Assembly (NCBI GenBank): GCA_021404565.1
Contig: JAAWWF010000001.1
Span: forward strand, 124,001-188,000
Source: Roseivirga sp.
GTDB lineage: Bacteria; Bacteroidota; Bacteroidia; Cytophagales; Cyclobacteriaceae
Reading direction: 5' to 3'
DNA length: 64,000 bases
Shown here: positions 30,246-39,740 of the stretch, piece after piece
Position numbering within the stretch: the first letter of the stretch is position 1
Layout: every line of letters starts with the position of its first letter
Program-made: the position numbers and the translations under genes
Notes under the pieces: model-generated
Databases searched by the model: none
Seen by the model: the letters and a program-made list of their open reading frames with translations, nothing else
What the model was told of the DNA's origin: nothing

Positions 30246-33200
30246 CTAAGGCATAAACATGAGTGATCTTGACAGCTTCAGCATATCCGCTTTATGGTCC
30301 CCAATGAAGATCAATTCGTTGATATACCCCTCCATCTTCCTGACTCCAAGAGCTCCGATGCTGGTAGTGCCATCTTCGGTATTTCCCACATCAGGTAACT
30401 CTGTAGAGGCATTGGCGGCTCTCTCGAGCTCATTGACGAGCACTGTATTCCTTTCAATCGCATCAGGGTTAGCAGGGTCTATATAATTGACCATCCTGTT
30501 GTATTCACCCATGAGGATGGGAATATCCAAATCTTGAATCGCAGAATCGGCAGTGTTCGTTCTGACGATAAAGTGTGCCTTATCCAGGTTGAATACATCT
30601 CCAAAAAACTCAAAGCCTACCTGCCCCTGAAAGTCAGTGTTACCTATCAGCCAGAAGTCACTTTGACCTTCATCTACCTGAAATCCAATTAGCTGAACTC
30701 CCCTTGTGCCATCGTGCATGGGCTTAAAGGCTGTTTGACTTTCATAAGCCAGGCTTTGAGCACCGTCAAATCTGAGCGCAGGAAGCCCTCTGCTATCTTT
30801 TTGGATAACACCACTCTTAGCGATAAAGGGCATTTCCGCTAATACTGTTTGCGTATACCCAACTCCCACATGGTCGACATTCTGAAAGTTATAACTTGTT
30901 ACCCTTCCATTCGCTGTACCATTAAGGTGCTCAACAATATCAGCTTCTGGCAACCTTCCATATTGATCAAATCCAAAGCTTGCATCTTGCAAATTGTCTT
31001 CATTTCTGACTGTGAGGATGTTACCTGTGAAGTCAGAATGAATCTTTTGCAAGGCCGTACTGGGACATGTTGCAGGATAGTCGTCCAGAATTAAACCAGA
31101 GTCTTTTCTCTGAAAGTGAATGCTCTCCGCTTTCTCCCGGAACACAGCAAGGTCCTTATTGGAATTTAATACCCTGCCTGCATAGACAAGTCCCTCCACT
31201 TCGTTTTGGGTAAACGCCTTACCTCTCAGATCACCAGGCATTTCCGGAATATCAGGAAGCTGAATATCAGAGGCGCCATTGTACTGACCCGTAACTTCAT
31301 AGCCCCTCTTGTCTGTCAGTCCATCGAGTGCGCCCTCCGGTACCAAGCCTGATTCCATAAAGGCATTGATAAAAAACCTCTCATCATCGGTTACATTTCT
31401 GTTGAAAACAATGAGGTATTTCTGACTTCCTTCTATACCAAAATTTAAGTGACTTATCAGTGGATTGTCCTTAGGTTTAATCGTTATCCCTGCATCAGTC
31501 AGCGTATTACTGTTAGTAGAAGAAAACAGATTTGAACCATCATGTCTAATGTTATAATTGATATACTCATCAAAATCAGCGAATGAGGCTAATTCAACTT
31601 GTGCATCGTCATATGCTGGCGTATCACTATCGGCATTATAAAATATCCTTTTGAACGAACCTATCGGATGTTTCCCTACTTGCCAGACCTCATTATTGTC
31701 ACCTTGATTCAGATACAAAAAGGCTGTACCACTGGTTGCTGATGACTTGAAATTGCACCTCAAAAAGATGTCGAACTGGTCTAGGTTTCCTAGAAAATGA
31801 TCCTGGTCAATTGCCAGGTAATTGCCTTTCAATGCTAATTCGCTATTAGAATAGACACTATCAGGATCATTATTGACAAGTTCATATTTATTTACCTGAT
31901 CAGTAATAGTAGCAATCGATCCATCCGAATTAAACGTATAGGAGTCAATATCAGTGAAGTCAAAAAATGCCTCTACACCTGTCATGTTTTTCAAAGACTT
32001 AATAAAGCCTTTATAGAAATTATAGTGGAATACATTTTGTTTCCCCCATACATCCGGTAGAATTCCGTTGACAATGGTAGCGTGGTTATTATTGCCGGAA
32101 ATATCATAAACCGTAGATCCTTTACCTTCTGAAAAAACATATAAGTCTTCTACACTATCCATTGAAGGTAATTGTGTGGATAGGGCTTGTATTTCAACCA
32201 GACTAAATGATCTAAACCATTTGCCGAATAAAGATATTTCTCCATCTGTCCATCTGGTGCTACCCTCTCCCAGGGAATCAATTCTAAAGATAGTTCCACT
32301 ACTTACAGAAATGTATCCTTCAGTATTTTGAACTCCATTTACATAACAAGTAAAAAGAGAATCAGAAGCTCTTCTAATCAATACTATATCCTGCCATTCC
32401 CCTGTTCTAATGGAGTGTGGGAAAGTCATTATGCTCTCCGTGGCATTAGTGTGTCCTCTTAACCTTATTGTTGTATCGGTAGTGGACCACCTAAATAAGC
32501 TCAAGTCGCCTGATCCAAAAACCGTATAATCTCCTGAATTGGGGTCTATTTTAACCTTAAACCAAAAGGTGGTATCCTGATCTCCCGACACTTGAGTTTC
32601 GGCAGGTAAGTTTATCGATTGGTCTGTTCCATTTAAAACTACGCATGGTGCATTAACCAATTGTAATCTGGGAGACAGCTCTCCACAATACTGGAGTGTG
32701 TTTCCCAAAACGTCCTTGCCAGGATCAACCAAAGAGGCTCCATAATGCTCTGTTAGGATATCAGTATCAGAAACACTTCCAGTGAACAGCTTCAATGGAA
32801 GCTGCTGGATTTTGTCAACTACCGTGCTACCTCGCTTATCAAAAGCAAAATGCGCTTTACAGTAGTTTTTTACGGTAGGTTTCCCGGCCAGATGATCCTG
32901 AATTTCCTGTGTGGAATAAACCTTTGTGGCATCATAAAACTTCAGGTCTGCCAGATATCCATCCCAGGTTTCACCAATGTCAATGGTGGAGGTAGAATTG
33001 TCATACCTTAAGCCAAGTACCGTTTCATGAAGATTAGAGGTATCCAGGGTCCCATCATAATAGATATCTTCCTTTAAAGCACCTGAATCTGTTAAATCTC
33101 TGTATACATGGACCAGAATATGATGCCAGTAACCATCTTCTATGTCTCCATTGATGATGACTGATTCCAGGTCAGAGGTACCGCTGGAAGTATCTTTGCC

Positions 33201-34442
33201 CATAAAAAAGAACCTTAATTTATCACCAACTCCATTTTCTGCATATTTAAAAACTCTGATGGGGTAGTTTACCGACTCATCTCTAAACAGGTACCTATCC
33301 CCGCTATTACTAAGTCCTCCTGGCCATTTGACCTTGAATTCCATGAGAAAGTTATCGGTCAGGCCATCGCTTCCTCCGGCCAATCCACAAAGCTGATTCC
33401 AATTCCAATCCGTAATTTTATCGGCACGCCAGTATTTATTGGAGTCTACAAAAGTACCCTTGTATTCATTATACCCTTGTTTGTTGACTATAGAGTATGG
33501 GGTAACTATGGTGTCATCAACAAACCCGGCTATATCATTGGCAATTAAAATATCTTTACTCTCTGTGTTATCGGGGATGGTTCCAAAAGTCTGTAATCCC
33601 GAAGGCCCCATTGAGTAGAACCCAAAGTCTGTATCCGGACCATCATAAATATTAGTAACATTGTCTAAACTGAACGTAGAAGAATGTACTTCATTTACTC
33701 TATCTGTGATATTGGGAAAGGCGCTTTGCCTAAAATCCGCAAAGAATGTCATCAGCGAAAAATAGTTCGCTGGATTTGTTCCACTATCAACATGAGAGAA
33801 ATCAAACCAGGTCCATTCAATAGCAGAGTTACCTGTGTTAGTGTTTCTGGCCGAACCATAGGTCATGTTGTTCAGGGCGACATTGTTAATGAACGCCTTG
33901 ATTGTATAATTTGCAGAGCTTAACGTCTCATCATCATTGTTGGATTCATCCCGATAAATGGAGATCCAGTTCCAGTCATCTACTTTGTACTCCTCATCTG
34001 TGAAATCGTAAACATAGGGACTTCTATAGTTGCCTTGAATCCTCATGGTTAGACCATTTGCTGTAGTCCGGATACTAACTCCAATATCATTTTGTCTACC
34101 AAATACTTTCTGGTCTCCCTGATCAATCATAGAAGAAGGGATATAGATTAACATATGGCTAAGAAATCTGGTAGTCCCTGTTATTGTGGTAAATGAACTG
34201 TCATCATTTGGCCCAACAAGGTGCGCTTCAGTCAGGAAAGAGGTATCGTTTGCTGTGAAACACCATCCTTTATGTTCAATATCATTGTGAATCTTAACCT
34301 TATCAGCAGTACGTCTTCCTTTCCGTCCCTTTTTTGTCACCTGGTGATCAGACGGAATCTTCCCGGAGATATCAGCACTTCGGCTGGCTCTGTTAAAAAA
34401 GCTGCCCACTACTTTTTCTGTAGAAATATGATTAGCTGCCAT
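30246..34442 (-). CDS. Giant multi-LamG receptor-binding fibre
   Basis: 1398 residues, starting 10 bp inside the preceding fibre gene. At least four concanavalin/LamG-like modules can be picked out by their motifs: around residues 75-220 (WNWISIYRDE), 360-510 (GYWHHILVHVYRD, GYLADLKFYDATKVYSTQEI), 600-760 (GEWQDIVLIRRASDSLFTCYVNGVQN), 870-1030, and a last one near 1270-1390 (GYINELIFIGDH). There is no signal peptide, so it is not a secreted surface protein despite sharing LamG folds with the 3202-residue gene. Its place in the tail operon makes it a multi-lectin fibre or baseplate-attached adhesin. It sits between the LysM and gpJ-like genes, where most P2/Mu-type tails have no large gene. 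By eye it is richer in A+T than its neighbours, compatible with exchange of receptor specificity. Confidence 0.75.
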   Translation of the reverse strand: MAANHISTEKVVGSFFNRASRSADISGKIPSDHQVTKKGRKGRRTADKVKIHNDIEHKGWCFTANDTSFLTEAHLVGPNDDSSFTTITGTTRFLSHMLIYIPSSMIDQGDQKVFGRQNDIGVSIRTTANGLTMRIQGNYRSPYVYDFTDEEYKVDDWNWISIYRDESNNDDETLSSANYTIKAFINNVALNNMTYGSARNTNTGNSAIEWTWFDFSHVDSGTNPANYFSLMTFFADFRQSAFPNITDRVNEVHSSTFSLDNVTNIYDGPDTDFGFYSMGPSGLQTFGTIPDNTESKDILIANDIAGFVDDTIVTPYSIVNKQGYNEYKGTFVDSNKYWRADKITDWNWNQLCGLAGGSDGLTDNFLMEFKVKWPGGLSNSGDRYLFRDESVNYPIRVFKYAENGVGDKLRFFFMGKDTSSGTSDLESVIINGDIEDGYWHHILVHVYRDLTDSGALKEDIYYDGTLDTSNLHETVLGLRYDNSTSTIDIGETWDGYLADLKFYDATKVYSTQEIQDHLAGKPTVKNYCKAHFAFDKRGSTVVDKIQQLPLKLFTGSVSDTDILTEHYGASLVDPGKDVLGNTLQYCGELSPRLQLVNAPCVVLNGTDQSINLPAETQVSGDQDTTFWFKVKIDPNSGDYTVFGSGDLSLFRWSTTDTTIRLRGHTNATESIMTFPHSIRTGEWQDIVLIRRASDSLFTCYVNGVQNTEGYISVSSGTIFRIDSLGEGSTRWTDGEISLFGKWFRSFSLVEIQALSTQLPSMDSVEDLYVFSEGKGSTVYDISGNNNHATIVNGILPDVWGKQNVFHYNFYKGFIKSLKNMTGVEAFFDFTDIDSYTFNSDGSIATITDQVNKYELVNNDPDSVYSNSELALKGNYLAIDQDHFLGNLDQFDIFLRCNFKSSATSGTAFLYLNQGDNNEVWQVGKHPIGSFKRIFYNADSDTPAYDDAQVELASFADFDEYINYNIRHDGSNLFSSTNSNTLTDAGITIKPKDNPLISHLNFGIEGSQKYLIVFNRNVTDDERFFINAFMESGLVPEGALDGLTDKRGYEVTGQYNGASDIQLPDIPEMPGDLRGKAFTQNEVEGLVYAGRVLNSNKDLAVFREKAESIHFQRKDSGLILDDYPATCPSTALQKIHSDFTGNILTVRNEDNLQDASFGFDQYGRLPEADIVEHLNGTANGRVTSYNFQNVDHVGVGYTQTVLAEMPFIAKSGVIQKDSRGLPALRFDGAQSLAYESQTAFKPMHDGTRGVQLIGFQVDEGQSDFWLIGNTDFQGQVGFEFFGDVFNLDKAHFIVRTNTADSAIQDLDIPILMGEYNRMVNYIDPANPDAIERNTVLVNELERAANASTELPDVGNTEDGTTSIGALGVRKMEGYINELIFIGDHKADMLKLSRSLMFMP

Positions 34443-35091
34443 AGTGAGGTGTTATTTTATAATAATCGGTTCCGATACACTCAATTCTCAAAATGTCTTC
34501 ATCAGCCTGTGAAGGATAATAGCCGTCATCGTTTTGGGTTCTGATGTGAAGTAACCAGTCAGCTGCATCCAAATCAACCTGGAAATCAGCCCCCTTCAAA
34601 CCACTTTGCCCTGCTGCTACTTTGTAGATTCTTCCATTGGGATGAGTAACTTTATCACCTGCATTGTAGATACCTATTCCATCACTTTCATCCAGGTCAG
34701 GCGCAAAAGCAAAGGTTCTGACGGCATCGTCAATCGCTATTTTCGCCACATAGGACTGCCCCAGGACTCCATTACTCAAATCGAGTTGCGTTACATTGGC
34801 CGTCATGACTACAGGATATTGCCTGGCTGTGCTCAGGTCAAGGGTCAAAGTGCCGTCTGTACTATGACTGACACTGCCTGCTTCTCCGGAAAGTGTTGCC
34901 AATTTGTCTCCGTTGGCAACGATATCCGTTTGGTTAGTGACTATATCGGTTTGATTAGCAGCTATGTCAGTTTCATTCTGATCAGCCTTGGTTTGAATCG
35001 TGGTCAGGTTGGCTGCCGTGGCATATTGTCCGTTCCAGACATTGTTGAGGATCGTGTTTACCTGATCTCTTGTTCTATCTAATTTGCTCAT
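34432..35091 (-). CDS. Small trimeric fibre/baseplate appendage protein
   Basis: 219 residues. After a helical start (RDQVNTILNNVWNGQY), residues 36-60 are a heptad repeat of the form NQTDIVTNQTDIVANGD, a typical trimeric coiled-coil shaft. A beta-rich head (about 75-219) with the motif ANVTQLDLSNGVLGQSYVA follows, as in phage appendage tips. The start overlaps the LysM gene (ATGA type) and the stop overlaps the giant fibre start. It probably links the giant LamG fibre to the baseplate; that link is inference. Confidence 0.65.
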   Translation of the reverse strand: MSKLDRTRDQVNTILNNVWNGQYATAANLTTIQTKADQNETDIAANQTDIVTNQTDIVANGDKLATLSGEAGSVSHSTDGTLTLDLSTARQYPVVMTANVTQLDLSNGVLGQSYVAKIAIDDAVRTFAFAPDLDESDGIGIYNAGDKVTHPNGRIYKVAAGQSGLKGADFQVDLDAADWLLHIRTQNDDGYYPSQADEDILRIECIGTDYYKITPHYGS

Positions 35092-35426
35092 TGATCGTTT
35101 GCTTTTAATATTTCATCATTTAAGTCTCTCAGAAGTATATCGTCTTGAGAAATCAGGCCGGAGAGATCGGCCACCGGGGCCTCTTCTGAAGCCGACCGGC
35201 TATTCAGCCTGATGGCTTCCTGTTTATAGTAGCTGGCCACATCTTCGTTGATGGTTTTGCTGCTATCAATGAGGAGTTGCTGACCCGGATACAAATCATC
35301 ATCCAGGGATGATAATTCAGGATTGTCTTCGATAAGGGTAATCACTCCTTCTATGTCGCCATAGAGCTCCAGCGCTACATCCAGCAGGCTTTGCCCCTCG
35401 TAAATTGTATAGTATCGCTTATTCAT
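35088..35426 (-). CDS. LysM-domain tail/baseplate protein
   Basis: 112 residues. The N-terminal half is a LysM-like domain (YYTIYEGQSLLDVALELYGDIEGVITLIEDNP, split here only for description), as in tail protein X and gp53-type hub/baseplate proteins. The C-terminal ~45 residues are acidic and helical. It overlaps the gp25-like gene by 8 bp. In tails the domain is thought to hold hub and tube together; peptidoglycan contact is also possible. Confidence 0.7.
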   Translation of the reverse strand: MNKRYYTIYEGQSLLDVALELYGDIEGVITLIEDNPELSSLDDDLYPGQQLLIDSSKTINEDVASYYKQEAIRLNSRSASEEAPVADLSGLISQDDILLRDLNDEILKANDQ

Positions 35427-35706
35427 AGCCTGCTTCTATTTCCAGTTTTCCATTTGAAAAAACATTGACGCGCTCCACCTTCATACCATCGAGTTCCAGC
35501 TGTTTGGTGAGCTCCACTCTCAATGCACCCAATCGGTCATCCTCTACATAGAGCTTCAGGCCCACTCCCATGAAAGGATGTTGCTTGAACTCACCTTTGT
35601 TGGCCATTAATATCAGGCCCTGATTCTGGCGAGTGCTTTCACCTATATTGAAATCCTGATTTTCGATTTGTAAATCGAATCCTTCATCCAGCAGTATATC
35701 TATCAT
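35419..35706 (-). CDS. gp25-like baseplate wedge protein
   Basis: 95 residues. Size and position (immediately after the spike gene) fit the GPW/gp25 family, and the central motif NKGEFKQHPFMGVGL resembles the conserved core of that family in Bacteroidota phages (Mu gp46-like). The C-terminal half is an alpha/beta pair ending in KVERVNVFSNGKLEIEAGYE. The protein would join sheath and baseplate wedges. The start shares one base with the preceding stop. Confidence 0.7.
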   Translation of the reverse strand: MIDILLDEGFDLQIENQDFNIGESTRQNQGLILMANKGEFKQHPFMGVGLKLYVEDDRLGALRVELTKQLELDGMKVERVNVFSNGKLEIEAGYE

Positions 35707-36227
35707 CAGTGTTTTACTTTAGGGTTTTCAATCTTTGAATAGTCAGGTATTTGTTCGGAGGCGAGTTGTGAGGAGATATGTCCTGCCAGGGCCGTTCCTC
35801 CATCTCCGGACACAACAGGTACAGGCGCCATAAATGCGTTAGTAAGAGTCTTCAGATAACTGTTGACCTTTTCAAGCTGACTTACCAGTTCACTTACCTT
35901 AATGAGTCCACCATTTTCTCCACCATAAAAGAGTACCTCTTCTACCCTGGAACACTTGGCGACAAAGGCATTTTCAGGAGAGTTACCGATCAGCACCACC
36001 AGCACTGAGCTATTTATAGCCGGGATTTCAACCAGACCTTCGGTTACATTTTCCACTCCGGCTTTCAGGCGCACATCAAACATTTCCACGCCATCCTGAG
36101 GTAAAATGGTACAGCTAAGGGTGCTTCTGTCTACTTCTTTCACTTCTGCCGGAAAAACCAGGTACGGGGCCTTCACCATTTCCCTGAGTCGGTCTAATAT
36201 TTGTTCATCAAGTTTCATCAGGTTCAT
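35706..36227 (-). CDS. Tail spike, gpV/Mu gp45-like
   Basis: 173 residues. The N-terminal helix is followed by an OB-fold-like domain (about 25-95: VFPAEVKEVDRSTLSCTI, LVEIPAINSSVLVVLIGNS) as in gpV-type spike proteins. The C-terminal end (PDYSKIENPKVKH) carries a terminal His; I did not see the usual HxH iron-binding apex motif. The spike would sit at the tip of the tail under the hub. The start overlaps the hub gene by 20 bp; a second ATG nine bases downstream is possible. Confidence 0.7.
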   Translation of the reverse strand: MNLMKLDEQILDRLREMVKAPYLVFPAEVKEVDRSTLSCTILPQDGVEMFDVRLKAGVENVTEGLVEIPAINSSVLVVLIGNSPENAFVAKCSRVEEVLFYGGENGGLIKVSELVSQLEKVNSYLKTLTNAFMAPVPVVSGDGGTALAGHISSQLASEQIPDYSKIENPKVKH

Positions 36228-37200
36228 TGGTTGTGGCCGCTACCAAAGCGCCCAGTTCTACTTTTCTCCTGGCTCCTCTTACCCCAAATGTGGTAGTCAC
36301 CGAGTCGATGACATAGGAGCCGTTTTTAAGCTTTGGGTGATCCGGATCTGTAATCACAGCCGTCATACCGGGGGTGGCATATGGGATAAGAAATGTACTG
36401 AGGCTACCTTCAAAGCCGTCAAACTTGAGCTTTCCCAGCTCGGTTTCAACCCTGGCTTTCAGCACATTTTCGTCTGTAATATTGTAAAAGAACAGGGTTC
36501 GCTGATCGCCTTGTTTGTCACCTGACTCTATTGTCAGGGTCTTGTTGTCCTTCGTAATAGAAGTGGCCTTGACCTTGATTTTTACATCTTCCTTCCTTCT
36601 GAAGGTTAGGTTGTTCTTAATCACATTCCTGGCCATATGATAGCCCACTCTGCCTTCAAGTTTCCCATAGGCCATTCCTATATAAAGCTCATGCCCTCTG
36701 AAATAAGCGGCCAGTCCGTATGACTTCTTGAGCTGATTGATTGCCTCAGCAGCTGAAACCGGCTGAATGCGGTAGTGATCCAGCTTTATCTTCTTAATAT
36801 CTTCGGATAAGGTGATGGGAGTAGCTACGTTTTCTTTGTTGACCTGCTCAACTATATAGGCCACTATCTCCTTTACCGTGGTACTGGTTTTCCAGACATT
36901 TTCAATATTGGTCTGACGAAGTAGCCAGGTCGGATCTTCACATTCAAGCACAAGGGGCACATTGGGTTTGATCTTCTTCAAATAGCCCTCAAACTCTACT
37001 TTGCTGGGTTCGCCTTCATAGGCCAGGGTGATAGTAACCGGCTGCCCTACCTCAAAATTCTTAGATAAAAGCTTATTAACCCGCGGCAACTTGAGCATGG
37101 CTTTATCATCCAGGTTGCGCCAGCTTTTCTCAATTTTGACATCATTGATCTGGTTCAGGGTGATATCCCCGATTTTTATTTGACAAGTAAGAATAAACAT
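36208..37200 (-). CDS. Baseplate hub, gpD/gp27/Mu gp44-like
   Basis: 330 residues. The order of segments matches late-control-D/gp27 hub proteins: an N-terminal beta domain (VGQPVTITLAYEGEPSKVEFEGYL), the signature of the tube-like half (SWRNLDDKAMLKLPR), a helix-rich middle (VSAAEAINQLKKSYGLAAYF), and a C-terminal beta domain ending GVRGARRKVELG. It forms the trimeric centre of the baseplate between tube and spike. It sits between the DUF6046-like gene and the spike gene, as expected. Confidence 0.75.
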   Translation of the reverse strand: MFILTCQIKIGDITLNQINDVKIEKSWRNLDDKAMLKLPRVNKLLSKNFEVGQPVTITLAYEGEPSKVEFEGYLKKIKPNVPLVLECEDPTWLLRQTNIENVWKTSTTVKEIVAYIVEQVNKENVATPITLSEDIKKIKLDHYRIQPVSAAEAINQLKKSYGLAAYFRGHELYIGMAYGKLEGRVGYHMARNVIKNNLTFRRKEDVKIKVKATSITKDNKTLTIESGDKQGDQRTLFFYNITDENVLKARVETELGKLKFDGFEGSLSTFLIPYATPGMTAVITDPDHPKLKNGSYVIDSVTTTFGVRGARRKVELGALVAATTNEPDET

Positions 37201-37253
37201 GGTTCTTGTTTAGGGGTATTGACTGACTCAGAAGAGTCTTGTCATTTTTTCAA

Positions 37254-37952
37254 TCAAAGCTGGCTCAGCAGATCAGTTCGGAAATCTTCGTCAGAGAAAC
37301 CTGTGATCTCATAGCGCTGATTGTTGTGCATACCGGGCTGACCGGGAACTGAGATATTGCTGATGGCAATGTGCGTAATACCGAAAACATCGGTGATGAG
37401 ACTCCTGATTTTTAACGCCTTGCGGGCCTCATAGAGATTTCTCAGCTGCACAACTTCATTCCTGGGGTATTCGCCAAAGTTCTGTTCGTTGACGATAACA
37501 CCGGTGATCTTAATGGTATAATCGTTGACACTGATGAGCTCTTTGACTGAGCCCCTGCGCTGCACCTCTCCTTCCCTGTTCACACCTGTAAGTGCCGTTT
37601 TCACTATCTTTTTGTTTCCCGTGACCGTGATAATGGGTTCGTTGGGCAGTTGATAGTCTTCGAGCATTACCGGCATGACGAGCGGAGTACCGAGGTAGCT
37701 TTTGAGGTTGAAATCGTCATCCAGTACCTCCTTCACAGATTCCTGATCGACCTCCACCCCGCCAGGGTAATAATTGGTCAGAGCACTCCCAGCCTGTTCA
37801 TCGTTTTCTCCCAGATTGAATTGCTCTTGAGTATTACCATTATTGCCATTCTGAAGACTGGCAGGAGGTATTACAAACCTCACTTTTCGTTGATTAAGCT
37901 GCTGATAGAGCTGCCTTAAATCAAGTTGATTGCTGGTTCTGAATTCTTCCAT
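37254..37952 (-). CDS. DUF6046-like tail/baseplate protein (position of Mu gpN)
   Basis: 232 residues. The segment around 115-165 (KTALTGVNREGEVQRRGSVKE, then DYTIKITGVIVNEQNFGEYP) is, as I recall, the core of DUF6046, known from Bacteroidota phages. It lies between tape measure and hub, where Mu gpN (DNA circularisation/distal tube initiator) lies. The N-terminal ~90 residues are low in complexity and probably a linker. Likely a distal tube-to-hub adaptor; the family name is from memory. Confidence 0.6.
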   Translation of the reverse strand: MEEFRTSNQLDLRQLYQQLNQRKVRFVIPPASLQNGNNGNTQEQFNLGENDEQAGSALTNYYPGGVEVDQESVKEVLDDDFNLKSYLGTPLVMPVMLEDYQLPNEPIITVTGNKKIVKTALTGVNREGEVQRRGSVKELISVNDYTIKITGVIVNEQNFGEYPRNEVVQLRNLYEARKALKIRSLITDVFGITHIAISNISVPGQPGMHNNQRYEITGFSDEDFRTDLLSQL

Positions 37953-39740
37953 TTATTGTGCTGCGTAGTTACCGCTGTTAAGGATTCTCAAAAACACTTC
38001 TTTCACTTTCGTTTCCACATCTGAGAGGCCTTCGTCCAATGTTTCGGCATGTACCTCCAGCGTTTCTATCATTTTTTCCAGGCTGATATTGATATTGGTT
38101 GCCTTTTTGCCTCCACCGGCTATATCGGTGGCTCCATCCTGCAGCTCAGTCATACCCCCTTCTCCCTCGGCTGCGGCAGCCGCACCTGCTGGTCCCGCGA
38201 TACTAGCACTTACCACTTTTTGTTGGGCCGCATTTTGCTTCAGTGCTTCGGCTACTTTAGAGTCAGCCAGTTTGAGTTTTTCATAATTATCTATCTCCTC
38301 TTTCACACTTCTTCTTTCACTTCTGCTCAGGCTGCCATTCTCGAGGGATTCCTTTTTGGCCTTGAGGTCAAAGCTATTGAGCTCCACCTGGTTGGCCGCT
38401 TTCAGATCTTCGAGCTCCTTCTGACGATTCTGGAGATCAGATCTCAGGTCATCCTTCTGACGAGTGTTGAGGTTATCTACATTGTTGACCCTTTTCCTGA
38501 GTTCCTCACCTTTGGCAAGCACCTCGTTGGTCTTTTCATGCATCTCATTCATCTTCTTGGTCGCTTCACTGGCCTTGTTGCTTTTTCGGGCAAAGGCCAG
38601 TATAGCGGCCCCTCCGGCTAAGAGAAGACTGATAATCAATATGATGGGATTAGACTTAAGCACAGTATTGAGGATTCGCTGACCGACTGCCATCAGCTTG
38701 GTAGCAATATTGAGTTTACCGGTTGCGGCACTAAAAGCGAGTGTTGCTACTGATTGAGCTTTGGCCCTCACCGCACTTACCTTGGCAAGGATATTCGTCT
38801 TGGTAAGCAGGCCTTTATACTTAGTCCATTTGCCGCTGACTTGTGAAATAGTATCGCGCGCTCTGGATACAAACCCCACCATCTGCTGTCCCTGACCAAT
38901 AAACTCCTGAATGGCCGGGCCGTTTTCTCCCAGGAACATGCCAAACCCAGTGGCCATTTCGGCAATCTTGGGGCTAATACTGTCCAGGGTAATTCCGGTC
39001 ATCTCAGAGAAAGTATTGAATGCAGGAACGAGGTTGGTCTGGATTCCTTCGCTGATACGTAGCCATTCTTCGTTCATGGCTTCAGGTAATACCCCTTTCA
39101 TAACATCTCCAGCGCCCGACATTACCGTTGCAAGTGCATCACCTACCGGCATTGTGCCTATGGTACTGCCTATTTCGAGGAATTTATCTTTGGCAATATC
39201 AACCGCTCCTGACACCGAGTTCAGGGCACCTGGTACCTTGTTAATAACCTGGTCGGCAAAACTGAGTATGGCGTCTTTTCCACTGATTACTTTGGTTTCC
39301 AAACCGTCAAGCATCTTCCCGGAATTACCAGTATCGATGCCCAGTTTCGCCAATACTCCGGACATTCCTTCAAAGGTGCTTTCGGCTTTTACTCCTTCGT
39401 TGCTGCTTCCCATGAGAGAGTTTGAGAAGGACTGAAATTTATCAAAGGCTTGATTCACCTTTGACTCCAGTCCTCCCAAACTTTGCTCCAGGGCCCCCGT
39501 GCTGGCACTGGCGGCTTCGCCTTCGGGCCCAAAGCTGAACATGGAGCTTAATCCTCCTCCAAGGTTACCCACTATTTGACTTACCTTATCCAGAGGGGCT
39601 GTCAGACTCTCGAATGCCTCCGTTCCAGAAATTCTATTAGAGCCAAAGCGTTCATTCACTTTGTCTAGTGTTTTGGTAAATTGATTGATAAAGCCACTTG
39701 CCTTATCGTTCACTTCCACGATGTATTCGTATGTACTCAC
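37953..39740 (-). CDS. Tape measure protein
   Basis: 595 residues, starting with GTG at 39740 that overlaps the TGA of the frameshifted chaperone (GTGA). It is long, helical and Ala/Gly-rich, with a hydrophobic segment near 360-382 (NPIILIISLLLAGGAAILAF) typical of tape measures, and a charged coiled-coil region near 385-500. The length of a contractile tail follows tape-measure length, and this size would give a short-to-moderate tail. Its place directly after the chaperone is the classic order. Confidence 0.8.
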   Translation of the reverse strand: MSTYEYIVEVNDKASGFINQFTKTLDKVNERFGSNRISGTEAFESLTAPLDKVSQIVGNLGGGLSSMFSFGPEGEAASASTGALEQSLGGLESKVNQAFDKFQSFSNSLMGSSNEGVKAESTFEGMSGVLAKLGIDTGNSGKMLDGLETKVISGKDAILSFADQVINKVPGALNSVSGAVDIAKDKFLEIGSTIGTMPVGDALATVMSGAGDVMKGVLPEAMNEEWLRISEGIQTNLVPAFNTFSEMTGITLDSISPKIAEMATGFGMFLGENGPAIQEFIGQGQQMVGFVSRARDTISQVSGKWTKYKGLLTKTNILAKVSAVRAKAQSVATLAFSAATGKLNIATKLMAVGQRILNTVLKSNPIILIISLLLAGGAAILAFARKSNKASEATKKMNEMHEKTNEVLAKGEELRKRVNNVDNLNTRQKDDLRSDLQNRQKELEDLKAANQVELNSFDLKAKKESLENGSLSRSERRSVKEEIDNYEKLKLADSKVAEALKQNAAQQKVVSASIAGPAGAAAAAEGEGGMTELQDGATDIAGGGKKATNINISLEKMIETLEVHAETLDEGLSDVETKVKEVFLRILNSGNYAAQ

